From Rhizobium sp. SL42 (GTDB lineage Bacteria > Pseudomonadota > Alphaproteobacteria > Rhizobiales > Rhizobiaceae): 64,000 nt of DNA. The position numbers and the translations under genes were made by a program. The notes below the pieces were generated by a model. The model was given only the letters and a program-made list of their open reading frames with translations. It ran no database searches and was not told the origin of the DNA. Shown here piece after piece: positions 7,357-16,686 of the stretch (the stretch's first letter is position 1; each line of letters opens with the position of its first letter). The DNA lies in assembly GCF_021729845.1 (NCBI RefSeq), contig NZ_CP063399.1, positions 1-64,000 on the forward strand, read 5' to 3'.

Positions 7357-9543
7357 GTGCAGAAGTTGGTCATTTCGGAGGGCCGCCGCAGGCAGCTAGT
7401 CGTCGTTGCCGTAGCATCCGTTTTTATCGTTGTCGGCTCCGTGCTCGCAGGACTGGTCGCCAGGTCAATCACTACGCTCACAACCACCGCTGACGCGATT
7501 GACGACGGGCGAGCGAGGCATGCAGCTGCTGCAGCCTTGCAGTCTCTTCGCAAACAGCTTGGCGCGACAGTCCGCGACAACGCATATTGGGACGACGCCT
7601 TCAAACAGGTCATCTCGGACGCCCGCGTGAGCTGGACCGTCGAAAATTGGGGGTCTACGAGCGCTGACTACCCACTTTACGATACTGCCATCGTTGTCGA
7701 CAGCCGTAACGCACCGGTCATTGCTTATCGCAACGGAACGCCGATGGATGTGCCACCCTCGCAGTTCTTCGACGGTTTCGATGCTCTCCTGAAAGCTGCA
7801 AGACAGGCGGGCCCGTCCGATCCGGTGCCTGTGCACTTCGTCCACTCGTCAGCAGGGACTGCGCTGATCGGAGCGGCGACCATACAGCCGTTTGAGCTCG
7901 ATCCGGCGATCAAGCCTGAAACCCTTTACGTGCTCGTGTTTGCCAAGCATATCACACCACAAGTCGCCGCCGAGATATCGGAAAGCTTCAGCATAGCCGG
8001 CCTCAGTCTAGACGCCCACACCGCTCCAGGAAGATCGGAGGCGTTGCTGACGGACGTGTTAGGGAACAGGGTGGCGGTATTCAGCTGGCCTCCAGAGGCC
8101 CCGGGGACGAAAAGTTATGCAATGATTGAAGGCGACCTAAGAACCGCCGGTATCGTTCTTGTTCTTTTCTTGTGCGGGATCGGTGCCGCTGGGGCTGTTA
8201 CCGTCCGTAACCTTAAAGCGAGCGAAAGCCGCGCACGCTACAGGTCACTGCACGATGCACTCACAGGCTTGTTGAACCGGGCCGGCCTGATCGAAAGCAT
8301 TGCTGGGGCATCGGCTGTGGCTAAGCTGAATGAGGCCGTCGTCAGGCTTCATTTCATCGATCTCGATGGTTTTAAGGGCGTCAATGATGCCTGGGGCCAT
8401 GCAGTCGGAGACGAACTCATCGTCGCTGTCGCACACCGTTTGATCAACGCCCTCCCGGAGAATGCGATCATTGCCCGATTGGGCGGCGACGAGTTTGCTG
8501 TTGCCACCCTTGAAAACCCTCATCTCCCCTCTGCGTCCGATATCGGACGACAGATTCAGGTTGCCCTGACAAGGGTGTTTGAGATTGGCGGTCGCACGAT
8601 CGAAATCGGCGCCAGTGTCGGTGTGGCAGATTCGCCAAACGGCGAAGTTGAGACGGGTGAACTCATCCGCCGCGCTGATATCGCGCTCTACCGCGCTAAG
8701 GATCTTGGCCGCGGCGGGGCGGTGGAGTTCGAGGACAGTTTCGATCACGATAACAAGAGGCTGGCAGATCTCGAAGCAGAGTTGCGGTCCACGTTGATGA
8801 ATGGCGGCATCGATGTTTCGTTCCAGCCGCTTATCGACGCGCGATCGGGGGCGATTTGTGGCGTGGAAGCACTGGCCCGCTGGGTTACTGAGCGTGGGCA
8901 TAGGATCGGCCCCGATATCTTTATCCCGCTGGCAGAGCGTTCGGGCCTCATCGACCTGCTTGGCTTTCAGGTGCTGAAGAAGTCCCTCGAAGCGGCGGCC
9001 TCGTGGCCTGACATTGGGCTCGGGGTCAATGTCTCTCCACTTCAGCTCAAGAACCCCAGATTTGTAAAGCAGGTCATTGACGCTTTGGAATCCGCAGAGT
9101 TCGACCCCAGCCGCTTGAGCATCGAACTGACGGAAGGGGTGTTGATCTCCAACCCGGATCAGGCACGTCGTGCCATTAATGGCTTGAAAGCTGCGGGCAT
9201 TAAAATCGCCCTCGACGACTTTGGATCGGGGTTTGCGAGTATAGGAACGCTGCGTCAATTCGGCTTCGACCGCATGAAGGTGGATCGCTCCCTGATCGTT
9301 GCACTTGACCACGACGAGAACGGCGGGGCAGTGCTGCACGCGACGATCGCGCTAGCCAACGCACTTGACATCCCAGTCACAGCCGAAGGGATCGAAACAG
9401 AAGCGCATGCCACGGCCGTCAGGCTGTCAGGTTGTGACTCTCTGCAGGGATATCTGTTCAGCAGACCGATCAGCGCCGATCAGGTGACGGAGGCATATTT
9501 TAGCAGCAACAATGATCACGGCAAAGATCAGTCCGCCGCATAG
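7357..9543 (+). CDS. Membrane-bound GGDEF-EAL protein with CHASE4-like sensor
   Basis: A 728-residue c-di-GMP enzyme. A first membrane helix (about residues 9-31) and a second (about 255-275) bracket a periplasmic CHASE4-type sensor (DNAYWDDAFKQV, YDTAIVVDSRNAPVIAY). The GGDEF domain has the active-site motif RLGGDEFAV but no RxxD product-inhibition site at the usual place (PEN is found). The EAL domain keeps GVEALARW, NVSPLQL, ELTEGVL, DDFGSGF, MKVDRSL and AEGIETEA, so phosphodiesterase activity is likely. The GTG start follows GGGGCGAGGA by 8 bases. It stands alone on its strand with no operon partner. Confidence 0.9.
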   Translation: MQKLVISEGRRRQLVVVAVASVFIVVGSVLAGLVARSITTLTTTADAIDDGRARHAAAAALQSLRKQLGATVRDNAYWDDAFKQVISDARVSWTVENWGSTSADYPLYDTAIVVDSRNAPVIAYRNGTPMDVPPSQFFDGFDALLKAARQAGPSDPVPVHFVHSSAGTALIGAATIQPFELDPAIKPETLYVLVFAKHITPQVAAEISESFSIAGLSLDAHTAPGRSEALLTDVLGNRVAVFSWPPEAPGTKSYAMIEGDLRTAGIVLVLFLCGIGAAGAVTVRNLKASESRARYRSLHDALTGLLNRAGLIESIAGASAVAKLNEAVVRLHFIDLDGFKGVNDAWGHAVGDELIVAVAHRLINALPENAIIARLGGDEFAVATLENPHLPSASDIGRQIQVALTRVFEIGGRTIEIGASVGVADSPNGEVETGELIRRADIALYRAKDLGRGGAVEFEDSFDHDNKRLADLEAELRSTLMNGGIDVSFQPLIDARSGAICGVEALARWVTERGHRIGPDIFIPLAERSGLIDLLGFQVLKKSLEAAASWPDIGLGVNVSPLQLKNPRFVKQVIDALESAEFDPSRLSIELTEGVLISNPDQARRAINGLKAAGIKIALDDFGSGFASIGTLRQFGFDRMKVDRSLIVALDHDENGGAVLHATIALANALDIPVTAEGIETEAHATAVRLSGCDSLQGYLFSRPISADQVTEAYFSSNNDHGKDQSAA

Positions 9544-9889
9544 CTGCAAGGTGGGCTGACCGAATCAATCAGAAATCCGTCTCAGCCCGCTCTGACAAAT
9601 AGATCAATGCTGAGCACTTAGCAGAGTCCGTTCGCCTTGAACGGACATGAACATTGCTTCCTACAAGGTCACAGCGTCCTATTGAATTCATTTGCTTTTC
9701 GGGTGGAGCCGATGTCGTGCAACAGCACTGTGGTCGCTTTTTCCCGCAGGCAAGACAGCATTGCCGCCACGATTTTGAACAAAGCTGAATTGCACCATGA
9801 AGAGCTGTGTCAGACAAAGGTTAGGCCGAGCGCAACCTGATGCGCATTGAGTATCGTCATAGGGCCTTCCTTTCGAGCAGGCCAAACCT
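9544..9889. other. Intergenic region, no convincing gene
   Basis: Short overlapping frames on both strands show no family resemblance. On the minus strand a 16-codon frame starting at about 9859 (MTILNAHQVALGLTFV) follows an AAGGAAGG ribosome-binding-like sequence, but nothing else supports it. It could be a truncated gene or a leader. Confidence 0.4.
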
Positions 9890-10951
9890 TTATCTCTTGA
9901 GCATGCCAACCATTCGATTGATAGCGCCCCAATATTCCTTGTGCATGGTTTCGGCTGCTTCCGTGATCGCTAGCTTCCAAGCAGGTCCGCGATCCCATGC
10001 CTCTTCCAGAGCGTCAGCCAGGGATGGCCCATGGCCCGTGACCGGCAGGGCTTCGAATAGTATTCCTGCCTGTCTAAGGTCTTTATCCCGTTTGGCCTGG
10101 CCGCCGGCGTCATTCTGGCGGCGACCGGCAATGATAAGCTTATGCACCGCGTACCTGCAAGGATCAGGGATAACAACTGAGATACCGGCACCATGTAGCA
10201 AGATCGAACGAACGGGATCGCGGATCAAGAAATCCATGAATCTCAGCGGTTCGGCTGACGCGCCGCCAAGAGCGGGCATGTTGGCGGGTTTATCCGAATA
10301 TTCTTCGGCTCCCCTATTTGTTGTCATAAACTCGACCCTGTAGCCGCTCTGATTGCGGAAGGCATGAGATCGAGAGCTGCCGCTGATGTGCGGCACTGCG
10401 CGGAACGTTAGATCAAGCCCTTTTAGGAGATCGAGGATCGGCGGCAGCGAATCTGCCACCTCGGCGGAGATCGCGAAATCCTGGGCTAGGTCTGCATCAC
10501 CTGTTAGGATAGCCGCCGAAGGCAGACGGATGCCAAGATATGCTGAGTAGCATTGAAATGCGACAGTGCCGATGAGAACACCGCGCAGCCGGAAGAGACC
10601 GCCCTTGGCAAGCGCCTGTACGATATCGCCGGTAAAGCGATCAGCGGGAATCAAACCGGCTTCGCGCGTTAGCGTGGAAACGTACTTGCGGCGAGCCTTA
10701 TAGTCTGACTTCTCACCCTTGAAGGTTTCGACCCGTTCCGAAATCAAGGGGTCGTCGCCAGGCCCGACATACCGGCGCTTCTGCCCACCCTCACCGTCGG
10801 GTTGGTCGAAATACCAGTAACGCCGACCATCGACAGTTACCGGCACGAATCTACCCGATGGGGGGAAGTCTTCCGCCCAATCATCATCAAATGCCCGTTG
10901 CTGGAGTTCCGCGACCATGGTGCGAAACATGAGGTCAATCTGCTTGATCAT
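9890..10951 (-). CDS. GSU2403-type nucleotidyltransferase fold protein
   Basis: A 353-residue soluble protein. The middle part has RLRGVLIGTVAFQCYSAYLG and then ILTGDADLAQDFAI, matching the NTP_transf_8/GSU2403 group of polymerase-beta-like nucleotidyltransferases (a GT/GS-type loop followed by a DxD-like metal pair). An N-terminal charged region contains YWYFDQPDGEGGQKRRYVGP. The substrate of this family is not established. An inverted repeat of TATACTA type lies upstream (11082-11107). The moderately low-GC context and neighbours (Fic, DUF2806-like) suggest an accessory segment. An AbiEii-like role is possible but not shown. Confidence 0.65.
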   Translation of the reverse strand: MIKQIDLMFRTMVAELQQRAFDDDWAEDFPPSGRFVPVTVDGRRYWYFDQPDGEGGQKRRYVGPGDDPLISERVETFKGEKSDYKARRKYVSTLTREAGLIPADRFTGDIVQALAKGGLFRLRGVLIGTVAFQCYSAYLGIRLPSAAILTGDADLAQDFAISAEVADSLPPILDLLKGLDLTFRAVPHISGSSRSHAFRNQSGYRVEFMTTNRGAEEYSDKPANMPALGGASAEPLRFMDFLIRDPVRSILLHGAGISVVIPDPCRYAVHKLIIAGRRQNDAGGQAKRDKDLRQAGILFEALPVTGHGPSLADALEEAWDRGPAWKLAITEAAETMHKEYWGAINRMVGMLKR

Positions 10952-11081
10952 GCCGGCCTCTATATCGTTTTAGCAAATCTAGTATAGTTGCGGTCAACAA
11001 GCAAGCTTTGCGACTTTACCCAGTGAACGCTGCCCGCCTCCGTTCCGCCAATGCAAGGCACTACCCCACCGTCATCCTCCC

Positions 11082-11107
11082 TATACTAACTTCTCAAAAA
11101 TAGTATA
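11082..11107. repeat. Inverted repeat TATACTA/TAGTATA between two minus-strand genes
   Basis: TATACTA (11082-11088) and TAGTATA (11101-11107) are a perfect 7-bp inverted repeat with a 12-base spacer. A further TAGTATA copy lies at 10980-10986, about 30 bp upstream of the start codon of the nucleotidyltransferase-like gene. Three copies of one heptamer in 130 bp suggest a binding site for an unidentified regulator. Confidence 0.4.
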
Positions 11108-11197
11108 AGGCCGCTGTCGAGATGCCCGCCTTGAAAGGACTCGAACAGCCGTTCGCTTAGAAATGACTTTGGTGGTGTTCATTGGAGTGGTAGCAAA

Positions 11198-12304
11198 TTA
11201 TTTCTGCAAGGACAGTGAGTACCGAGTATGCCGACGTTCACCCGTACGCGTCAGTGCACCGATTTCCACGAGTTGCTGAAGGTCGCGTGTTGCTGTAGCG
11301 CGGGATGTATCTGTGATCGAGATATAGTTTTCGGCACTTAGACCTCCCTTGAAGCCAGCCGTGCCTTCCTTGAAAATGCGCGCGACTACCTTTTCTTGCC
11401 GCTCGTTCAGCTTGTCCCGAAAGCGATCATAGAACTTTGCTTTCTGGATGAAGAATTCTACGCGCTCAAGCGTCGCCTGTTGAGCATCCAGGATAGTTTC
11501 TGAAAAGAAAATGACCCAGTCGGTGATATCAAGCGTGCGCTGGTGCCGCTCAAGCTCAGAGTAATAGGCCTTCCGGCGCTTCTCGATTGTGAAGGCGAGT
11601 GAAATGAGGCTTGGCTGCCCTATGTTTTGCGCTAGGGATTTCTCGGCGAGCGCGCGTCCAATTCGGCCGTTGCCATCCTCAAATGGATGTATGCTTTCAA
11701 AGTAAAGGTGTCCTACTGCGGCGCGCGTCAAAGCTTGAAGCGACGTTTGACCATCTGGCCCGGATTGATTGAACCATGTGCTAAAGGTCTCCATCTCAGC
11801 GGCAACTTGGCGAGATGGGGGAGCCTCGAAGTGGATAGTGGGCTTGTCCAATCGACCTGATACGATCTGCATGGCGTCTTCATGCGTGCGGTAAGTACCA
11901 ACCGTTTCAATATATCGGTTTCCGGCCATCAGCATTGAATGCCAGTGGAACAGTCCCTCATGACACAGCGGCCTATGCCAACTTCGATAGACATCCGCCA
12001 TCATCTCGGCGATCCCCCGCTCTTGGGGGCGGATCTGTCTATCATCAGTGTTTAGACCGAACTGCCGTCGGAGTGATGACTGGACACTCACGCGGTCCAG
12101 AAATTCCCCCTCAATCTCTGAGGTCTTGACCGCTTCGTCGCTCAGCAACTCAATGCGAAGTTGGTTGCTGTCGTCATCGTTGAAATGTCGAACAGCACCG
12201 ATAACCTCACCGGCGGACTGCAAGAATTTCTGCTCCAACGGTACCAGGCTTGCGGTGTCGTATCTGAAGTTTGGCCAGTCAGTGTTTTGCCAGTTCCATT
12301 TCAT
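11198..12304 (-). CDS. Fic family protein with N-terminal inhibitory helix and C-terminal winged helix
   Basis: A 368-residue Fic enzyme (typically an AMP-transferase acting on protein hydroxyls). The active-site loop HPFEDGNGRIGR starts at about H206 and is complete. The N-terminal DUF4172-like region has TSEIEG (about residues 61-66), which fits the (S/T)xxxE(G/N) inhibitory motif, so this is an auto-inhibited class II Fic. The C-terminal part (ISITDTSRATATRDLQQLVE) is a winged helix that may bind DNA. A perfect palindrome abuts the start codon. Whether it is a toxin, a host-factor modifier or mainly a regulator cannot be decided from sequence. Confidence 0.88.
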   Translation of the reverse strand: MKWNWQNTDWPNFRYDTASLVPLEQKFLQSAGEVIGAVRHFNDDDSNQLRIELLSDEAVKTSEIEGEFLDRVSVQSSLRRQFGLNTDDRQIRPQERGIAEMMADVYRSWHRPLCHEGLFHWHSMLMAGNRYIETVGTYRTHEDAMQIVSGRLDKPTIHFEAPPSRQVAAEMETFSTWFNQSGPDGQTSLQALTRAAVGHLYFESIHPFEDGNGRIGRALAEKSLAQNIGQPSLISLAFTIEKRRKAYYSELERHQRTLDITDWVIFFSETILDAQQATLERVEFFIQKAKFYDRFRDKLNERQEKVVARIFKEGTAGFKGGLSAENYISITDTSRATATRDLQQLVEIGALTRTGERRHTRYSLSLQK

Positions 12305-12331
12305 GAGTTATAGAATCCCTCTCTATAACTC
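12305..12331 (-). promoter_or_regulatory. Perfect inverted repeat covering the ribosome-binding site of the Fic gene
   Basis: GAGTTATAGA (12305-12314) and TCTATAACTC (12322-12331) form a perfect 10-bp inverted repeat with a 7-base spacer that ends directly before the Fic start codon. In the mRNA the loop reads GAGGGAU and is the only Shine-Dalgarno-like sequence. The element may be a DNA operator for the Fic winged helix, an RNA hairpin that presents or hides the SD, or both. Confidence 0.6.
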
Positions 12332-12632
12332 ACAATTATTGCCAGAAATGAGCTATTGCAAGCCCGTCTATCGCTCAGCACCACAATCTGCAGCTCTCCA
12401 TTCAAGAGGCAGTGATCGACAGCTAACCTCTTGCCCTAAACATATTTTGTTAATGGGCGCCCCCTATTTCCGCTCGCCCTCGGCACTGGTGCCGAGCGAA
12501 AAGGAATAAGCATGACCAAACACGACCTTTTCAGCGAAAAATTTCGGAATTCTGCGAGCTTCGTATCGCTCCATCGATAGAATATTCCAACAGATGAGAA
12601 TTCGAAGTTTCATACTAATAGTCGCCCGATAG
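12332..12632. other. Intergenic region with a short palindrome
   Basis: No gene recognised. CTCGGCAC (12479-12486) and GTGCCGAG (12489-12496) form an 8-bp hairpin with a 2-base gap. It lacks a clear U-tract on either strand, so a terminator role is doubtful. Confidence 0.4.
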
Positions 12633-13808
12633 CTAGTCGCGGCGTTGCATCGCAGGCAGCGTCTCTCGGTCAAACTTGTCAAAGACTTCGATGAAGTTCC
12701 CAAACATCGCCTTGCTGTCTGAATTGGGTATCCCCTCAAAAGCCTCGGTCCTGATGCCGAACGGCTGGTCGGTGGTGCGCCGTTCCTTATCGCAGATGAC
12801 CACGGCGTCACCGCCATCAATGTATTTGATATAAATGTCGACGTTCGTGGAGTCGTGGATATTGGCAATGAGCCCGTTGGCAAGCGTCGTGACCTTTGCT
12901 GGGGTCACTCCAAATCGCTTCTGCAGCTTCTCGAATTCGTCACTGCGCTGGTGATTTCCCATGGCCGACTGCAACCTGCTGAGATCCTTGTCGACCAGGT
13001 TGACAATCGCGCTGCCGGCTTGAGTCAGTTTCAGCGCTTCAAATCGATAGATGGTACCGGTGTCGTAGGAGACGTTGACATGGAACGGACCAATCTGAGC
13101 ACTGACATGGTAGCTGTCGGTCGTTTTGAGCAGACCCAGCTCAAGAAGCAATTCGATATCGGCCTCGTTTTTATCGCCGCTCGCAGTTTGCTCGACCTGC
13201 CATTCGTTCGCATGCCCGAAAAGCAGAACCAGTTGAGCGACCTCTAGAAATGATTGAAAGCTTGTGGCGGTAAAGAACCGTAATGTGTCGAGTGCTTTGG
13301 CCGGTACAATCGGCCGGCCCGATATCGCCGCGTTTGCCAGCGCTGACATGAAAACCTCTAGGACTGTCTCTTCATCCACCTGCGATACATAGTTGAAAAA
13401 GCGCCGCAACCAGTCCGGATCGGGCTCGCGCGGGTTTGCGTTGTCCGGATCAACCTCAATCTTCCTTGCCGCTCCTTCGATCACATGCTCGATCACTAGC
13501 TGCTCTTCGGTGAGGTCAGCGGAAAATCTTCCAACAGCCCTCTGCCGGAGCGCATAGGCATGCTCGATATCGTCCAATTGCTTTTGTCGCGCAGCCTCTT
13601 CGGTGGTCTTTTTCCGTTTCAATGCGCCGGTGTGTGCGATGTCCCTTTTAATTTCCGCCGCCTCTGCTTCCATTCTTGCTGAGGCCTTTGCTGACCAGGC
13701 ATTGGCAATTCTGCTAATCACTTTCACGAATGACTTTCCCGCCGCCGACGTGACTTCAGCTGCGGCCTTCTCCATTTCCTGTCCAGGTATAGTCGGTAAA
13801 TTCGACAT
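12633..13808 (-). CDS. DUF2806-like protein of unknown function
   Basis: A 391-residue soluble protein. The N-terminal third is rich in Ala, Glu and Lys (EMEKAAAEVTSAAGK, ASARMEAEAAEIKRDI, then EEAARQKQLDDIEHAY) and probably forms long helices or a coiled coil. It continues with EREPDPDW-like spacing and the segment DWLRRFFNYVSQVDEETVLEVFMSALANAAISG, which I associate with the DUF2806 family. The C-terminal part has mixed helix and strand character. No catalytic motif is visible. DUF2806 proteins occur sporadically in accessory regions; the function is unknown. Confidence 0.6.
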   Translation of the reverse strand: MSNLPTIPGQEMEKAAAEVTSAAGKSFVKVISRIANAWSAKASARMEAEAAEIKRDIAHTGALKRKKTTEEAARQKQLDDIEHAYALRQRAVGRFSADLTEEQLVIEHVIEGAARKIEVDPDNANPREPDPDWLRRFFNYVSQVDEETVLEVFMSALANAAISGRPIVPAKALDTLRFFTATSFQSFLEVAQLVLLFGHANEWQVEQTASGDKNEADIELLLELGLLKTTDSYHVSAQIGPFHVNVSYDTGTIYRFEALKLTQAGSAIVNLVDKDLSRLQSAMGNHQRSDEFEKLQKRFGVTPAKVTTLANGLIANIHDSTNVDIYIKYIDGGDAVVICDKERRTTDQPFGIRTEAFEGIPNSDSKAMFGNFIEVFDKFDRETLPAMQRRD

Positions 13809-14066
13809 TGTTATTTACCTCTTTGAGGTCGTTATCCTCGCTGATCACACGGCCTTCTCAAAGGCCCTTGGCGCACAACCGTTCCACATTGCGAACAACG
13901 GACATCCTCCGTCTGATATCGATGGACGCGTTCGCAAGCGAGTTTGCAAGCCTTTGCTACTGAGAAAGAAATCGACGAGCATTGGCGCCCTGAACGGATC
14001 TGAACCGCCGACCAACCCCAACAGCACGAGACATTGGCGAAGACGATCTATTTTTTCAATGCCTTA

Positions 14067-15000
14067 GAACCTGACCGAAAAAGAATTGAGTGAAATCAGC
14101 CAGTTGTGATTCCTTCGGATTTGCTTAGGATTCGATGGAGACCGCAATGGGCTGGACTGATTTCACCCGTCGCCAATATGGCCGACGGACGGGGCGTTAT
14201 GCAAGTGATCTGACGGACAGGGAGTGGTCGCTGATTGCTCCGTTTATGCCGATGCCCCGTAGGCTTGGTCGACCGCGCAAGACGGAATTGCGCGAAGTTT
14301 TAAACGCACTGCTATATATCGCGTCGACCGGATGCCAATGGCGGATGCTACCGAAAGATTTTCCACCCTATTCAACTGTGCAGGGTTACTTCTACGAGTG
14401 GCGGGCGACTGGCTTGTGGACGCGGATCAACCATCATCTCGTTATGGAGACGCGAGAGCTGGAAGGAAAGGAAGCCTCACCGACGGCAGGCGTGATAGAC
14501 AGTCAGAGCGTCAAAACGACTGAAAGCGGCGGGATTGCGGGCTTTGACGCGGGCAAGAAGATCAAAGGCCGCAAGCGTCATATCGTTGTCGACACGCTCG
14601 GTTTGATGGTGGGGCTCGCCGTCCACAGCGCTGACATTCAAGACCGCGATGGTGCAGTGGCGGCTCTCAAAACCATCCTCAGACGCTGGCCTTGGCTCAG
14701 GCACATCTTTGCTGACGGCGGTTATGCCGGTCCGAAGCTGCGGGCCGCATTGCGCAAGGTCGCGAAGTTCACGTTGCAAATCGTCAAGCGAACAGACAAG
14801 GCAAAAGGCTTTGAAGTGCTGCCGCGTCGCTGGGTCGTGGAGCGCACATTCGCCTGGCTTGGCCGATGCAGACGACTGGCCAAGGATTGGGAAAAATCAA
14901 TCGCTTCCGCTGAAGCCTGGATGCTTATCGCTCATATCCGCATTCTCACTCGGAGGCTCGCAAGGTACCATGCCTATTGAGGTCTTTTCGAGTCAGGCTC
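14067..15000 (+). mobile_element. Complete IS5-family insertion sequence, 934 bp
   Basis: Imperfect terminal inverted repeats mark the ends: left GAACCTGACCGAAAAAGA, right (reverse complement) GAGCCTGACTCGAAAAGA. The element is flanked by the 3-bp direct repeat TTA (14064-14066 and 15001-15003), the target duplication expected for IS5-group elements. It carries one intact transposase gene. The flanking host bases CAATGCC and GGCAATG are nearly self-complementary, so it appears to have inserted in the TTA loop of a small hairpin. Confidence 0.88.
14135..14980 (+). CDS. IS5-family transposase
   Basis: A 281-residue DDE transposase. The N-terminal DUF4096-type domain reads LTDREWSLIAPFMP and NALLYIASTGCQWRMLPKDFPP. 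The catalytic triad is in VIDSQSVKTTE, IFADGGYAG and WVVERTFAWLGRCRRL (DDE with the Y-(2)-R-(3)-E-(6)-K-like spacing of IS5). The frame is uninterrupted, so the element may still be active. The second Met (MGWTDFTRRQ, four codons in) is an alternative start. Confidence 0.93.
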   Translation: METAMGWTDFTRRQYGRRTGRYASDLTDREWSLIAPFMPMPRRLGRPRKTELREVLNALLYIASTGCQWRMLPKDFPPYSTVQGYFYEWRATGLWTRINHHLVMETRELEGKEASPTAGVIDSQSVKTTESGGIAGFDAGKKIKGRKRHIVVDTLGLMVGLAVHSADIQDRDGAVAALKTILRRWPWLRHIFADGGYAGPKLRAALRKVAKFTLQIVKRTDKAKGFEVLPRRWVVERTFAWLGRCRRLAKDWEKSIASAEAWMLIAHIRILTRRLARYHAY

Positions 15001-15163
15001 TTAGGCAATGAAGGCACCGACCGCCTGAAATTTGCTGTTTCAGAGCGTTGCGGACTACCAAATAACTGCTCAGGAATTCCGAGCTCATGGATCAGCACTG
15101 CGGCACCAACGGGGTTGAACGGCGACGGCATTGATCTTGCCCCGTCTCGCTTCTGCAACGCCG

Positions 15164-15547
15164 TTACCAGCCCCCAGGACGCGACTGGGCACTTCTGCGC
15201 CCACATTTGTTGCCGGCCGCGTCGTATTGCCAGTCATATTGGCAGTTGCCGCGGTAGGTAGGCTGGCTGTAGTAGCCACCACCGCTATTCGCAGCAATCG
15301 CGATAGCAGCAGCTCCGATGGCAACCGCGGCGACGCCAACAGCAACGTCCCTGTCACGCTGTTGCAAGAATTGCTGCTCCATATCGAGAGCGCAGTAGGT
15401 GATCATGCCTGCCGCATGGCCCGCCGCGCGGCACTCCTTCTCAAACGCGACCATCCTTTGCTCTTTGGTCATCCCGCTGTAACGCGTAGTGCAACCCGAA
15501 ACAGTGACCGTTGCGGCGCAGAGCGCCACGGCAATAATTCGTTTCAT
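15164..15547 (-). CDS. Small lipoprotein of unknown function
   Basis: A 127-residue protein with a lipoprotein signal: MKRIIAVALCAATVTVSGC, with the lipobox cysteine at position 19. The mature part has a charged region, a small hydrophobic stretch (AVGVAAVAIGAAAIAIAA) and a Tyr/Gly-rich tail with two cysteines (GNCQYDWQYDAAGNKCG). Likely attached to a membrane facing the periplasm. I do not recognise a family with a known function. Two other envelope genes follow upstream on the same strand. Confidence 0.7.
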   Translation of the reverse strand: MKRIIAVALCAATVTVSGCTTRYSGMTKEQRMVAFEKECRAAGHAAGMITYCALDMEQQFLQQRDRDVAVGVAAVAIGAAAIAIAANSGGGYYSQPTYRGNCQYDWQYDAAGNKCGRRSAQSRPGGW

Positions 15548-15640
15548 AAGACGCTCCTATCCAGGCGAGCATCAATACGGCTATACGCGCAGGAGTCGAG
15601 TCGATCTTAACGATATAGTTACCATTGGTGGTGGTCAGGC

Positions 15641-16150
15641 TCAATTGCCTGATCGGGCACGCCGCACGATGTGGGGCACAACCGTCGCAGTCAGAAAGAG
15701 CGAAAGTCCTCCAAGAAATACGATGAAGAACCAGATATTCTGAACTACGTCACCGCCGAGCAGGTAGTTTATGCCGCGACATTTCCCTCCGCAGACTGTG
15801 ACATGCGAGCCGATGCCGGCTGAACTGAACGTCACAGCAAGAATTACAGCCAGTGCCTTCAACAACGTGGAGGTCGCTGCAACTGGATTTTTTTCGACCA
15901 ACACTTTTTGTCCGCGCCGCATTCTGAAAAACGCAAAGCCGCCTGCAACCATCGCTGCGTTTAGTATTTGACCTGCGACCATCATGGGGAAGTTCTGCTC
16001 GACCATCAACGGAGCAAAAACTGCGACGGTCCAGGCGCCCAATACCGCCAAGAATACGACAGAAACGTCATCGCCATCCGTCTTTCGATACCCCCGGACC
16101 AATCCAATTACAGATCCTAAAACAAGAAAAATCGAAAGTGGCCCAGTCAC
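15641..16150 (-). CDS. Four-helix integral membrane protein, unknown function
   Basis: A 169-residue protein with about four to five hydrophobic helices (PLSIFLVLGSVIGLV; VSVVFLAVLGAWTVAVFAP; ILNAAMVAGGFAFF; LLKALAVILAVTFSSAGIG; NIWFFIVFLGGLSLFLTATVV). A small exposed loop has two cysteines (HVTVCGGKCRG). No family recognised. It sits between two lipoprotein genes in the same orientation. Confidence 0.6.
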   Translation of the reverse strand: MTGPLSIFLVLGSVIGLVRGYRKTDGDDVSVVFLAVLGAWTVAVFAPLMVEQNFPMMVAGQILNAAMVAGGFAFFRMRRGQKVLVEKNPVAATSTLLKALAVILAVTFSSAGIGSHVTVCGGKCRGINYLLGGDVVQNIWFFIVFLGGLSLFLTATVVPHIVRRARSGN

Positions 16151-16193
16151 AAACGTCTCTTGGATTTTCTTGCGGTGTCAATTGACGTTCCTG

Positions 16194-16526
16194 CTATTTG
16201 CAACCCTTGCCCCTGAGCGAGTTCTCGATCGCCTGAACCTTGCCCTTGGAGACTGCGACCTGGCCTTCTTTGTCTCCACCAAACGTGGACGACATGGGCA
16301 CGCCTATCAGGAAGACACCGAACGCATCGCCTGTTGCCGCATCATTCTGCGCCTTAGAAACTGCTGCGAGAGCCTGTTGCTCCTTCACCATCTCCTGGCC
16401 GAGTTGCTGGCAACTCATGTTGCTGTAGGCGGCCATTGGGATATCGACAGGCACGATCGCGTCAGGTCGCTTGGCGCAACCCGACGCTGCCGCCAACACT
16501 GTAGCGGCCAATACAAATTTCCTCAT
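16194..16526 (-). CDS. Small lipoprotein (common rhizobial type), unknown function
   Basis: A 110-residue protein whose signal peptide MRKFVLAATVLAAASGC ends in a lipobox. The mature part has MSCQQLGQEMVKEQQALAAVSKAQ, then a glycine-rich hydrophobic stretch and a C-terminal helix ending in GKGCK. Similar short lipoproteins are frequent in Rhizobiaceae; I know of no assigned function. The open frame begins with a good ATG at 16526. Confidence 0.7.
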   Translation of the reverse strand: MRKFVLAATVLAAASGCAKRPDAIVPVDIPMAAYSNMSCQQLGQEMVKEQQALAAVSKAQNDAATGDAFGVFLIGVPMSSTFGGDKEGQVAVSKGKVQAIENSLRGKGCK

Positions 16527-16686
16527 TGCGCACCCCTTCTAATGTCCCCATAAGTCAGGCTAGCGCTTAGGTTGAGATACGGGAAGTAGGGATTTGATTT
16601 GTCCACATCCCCAATAACTTCCCAGGTCCAATTGACTCTGGCAAAAGAGCGTTCATTCTGGTTTCGATCAACCGGGGGTGGAATTC

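Noticed and set aside
12479..12496. CTCGGCAC/GTGCCGAG hairpin as a terminator
   Set aside because: Neither strand has a U-tract directly after the stem and the 2-base loop is too tight for a typical terminator.
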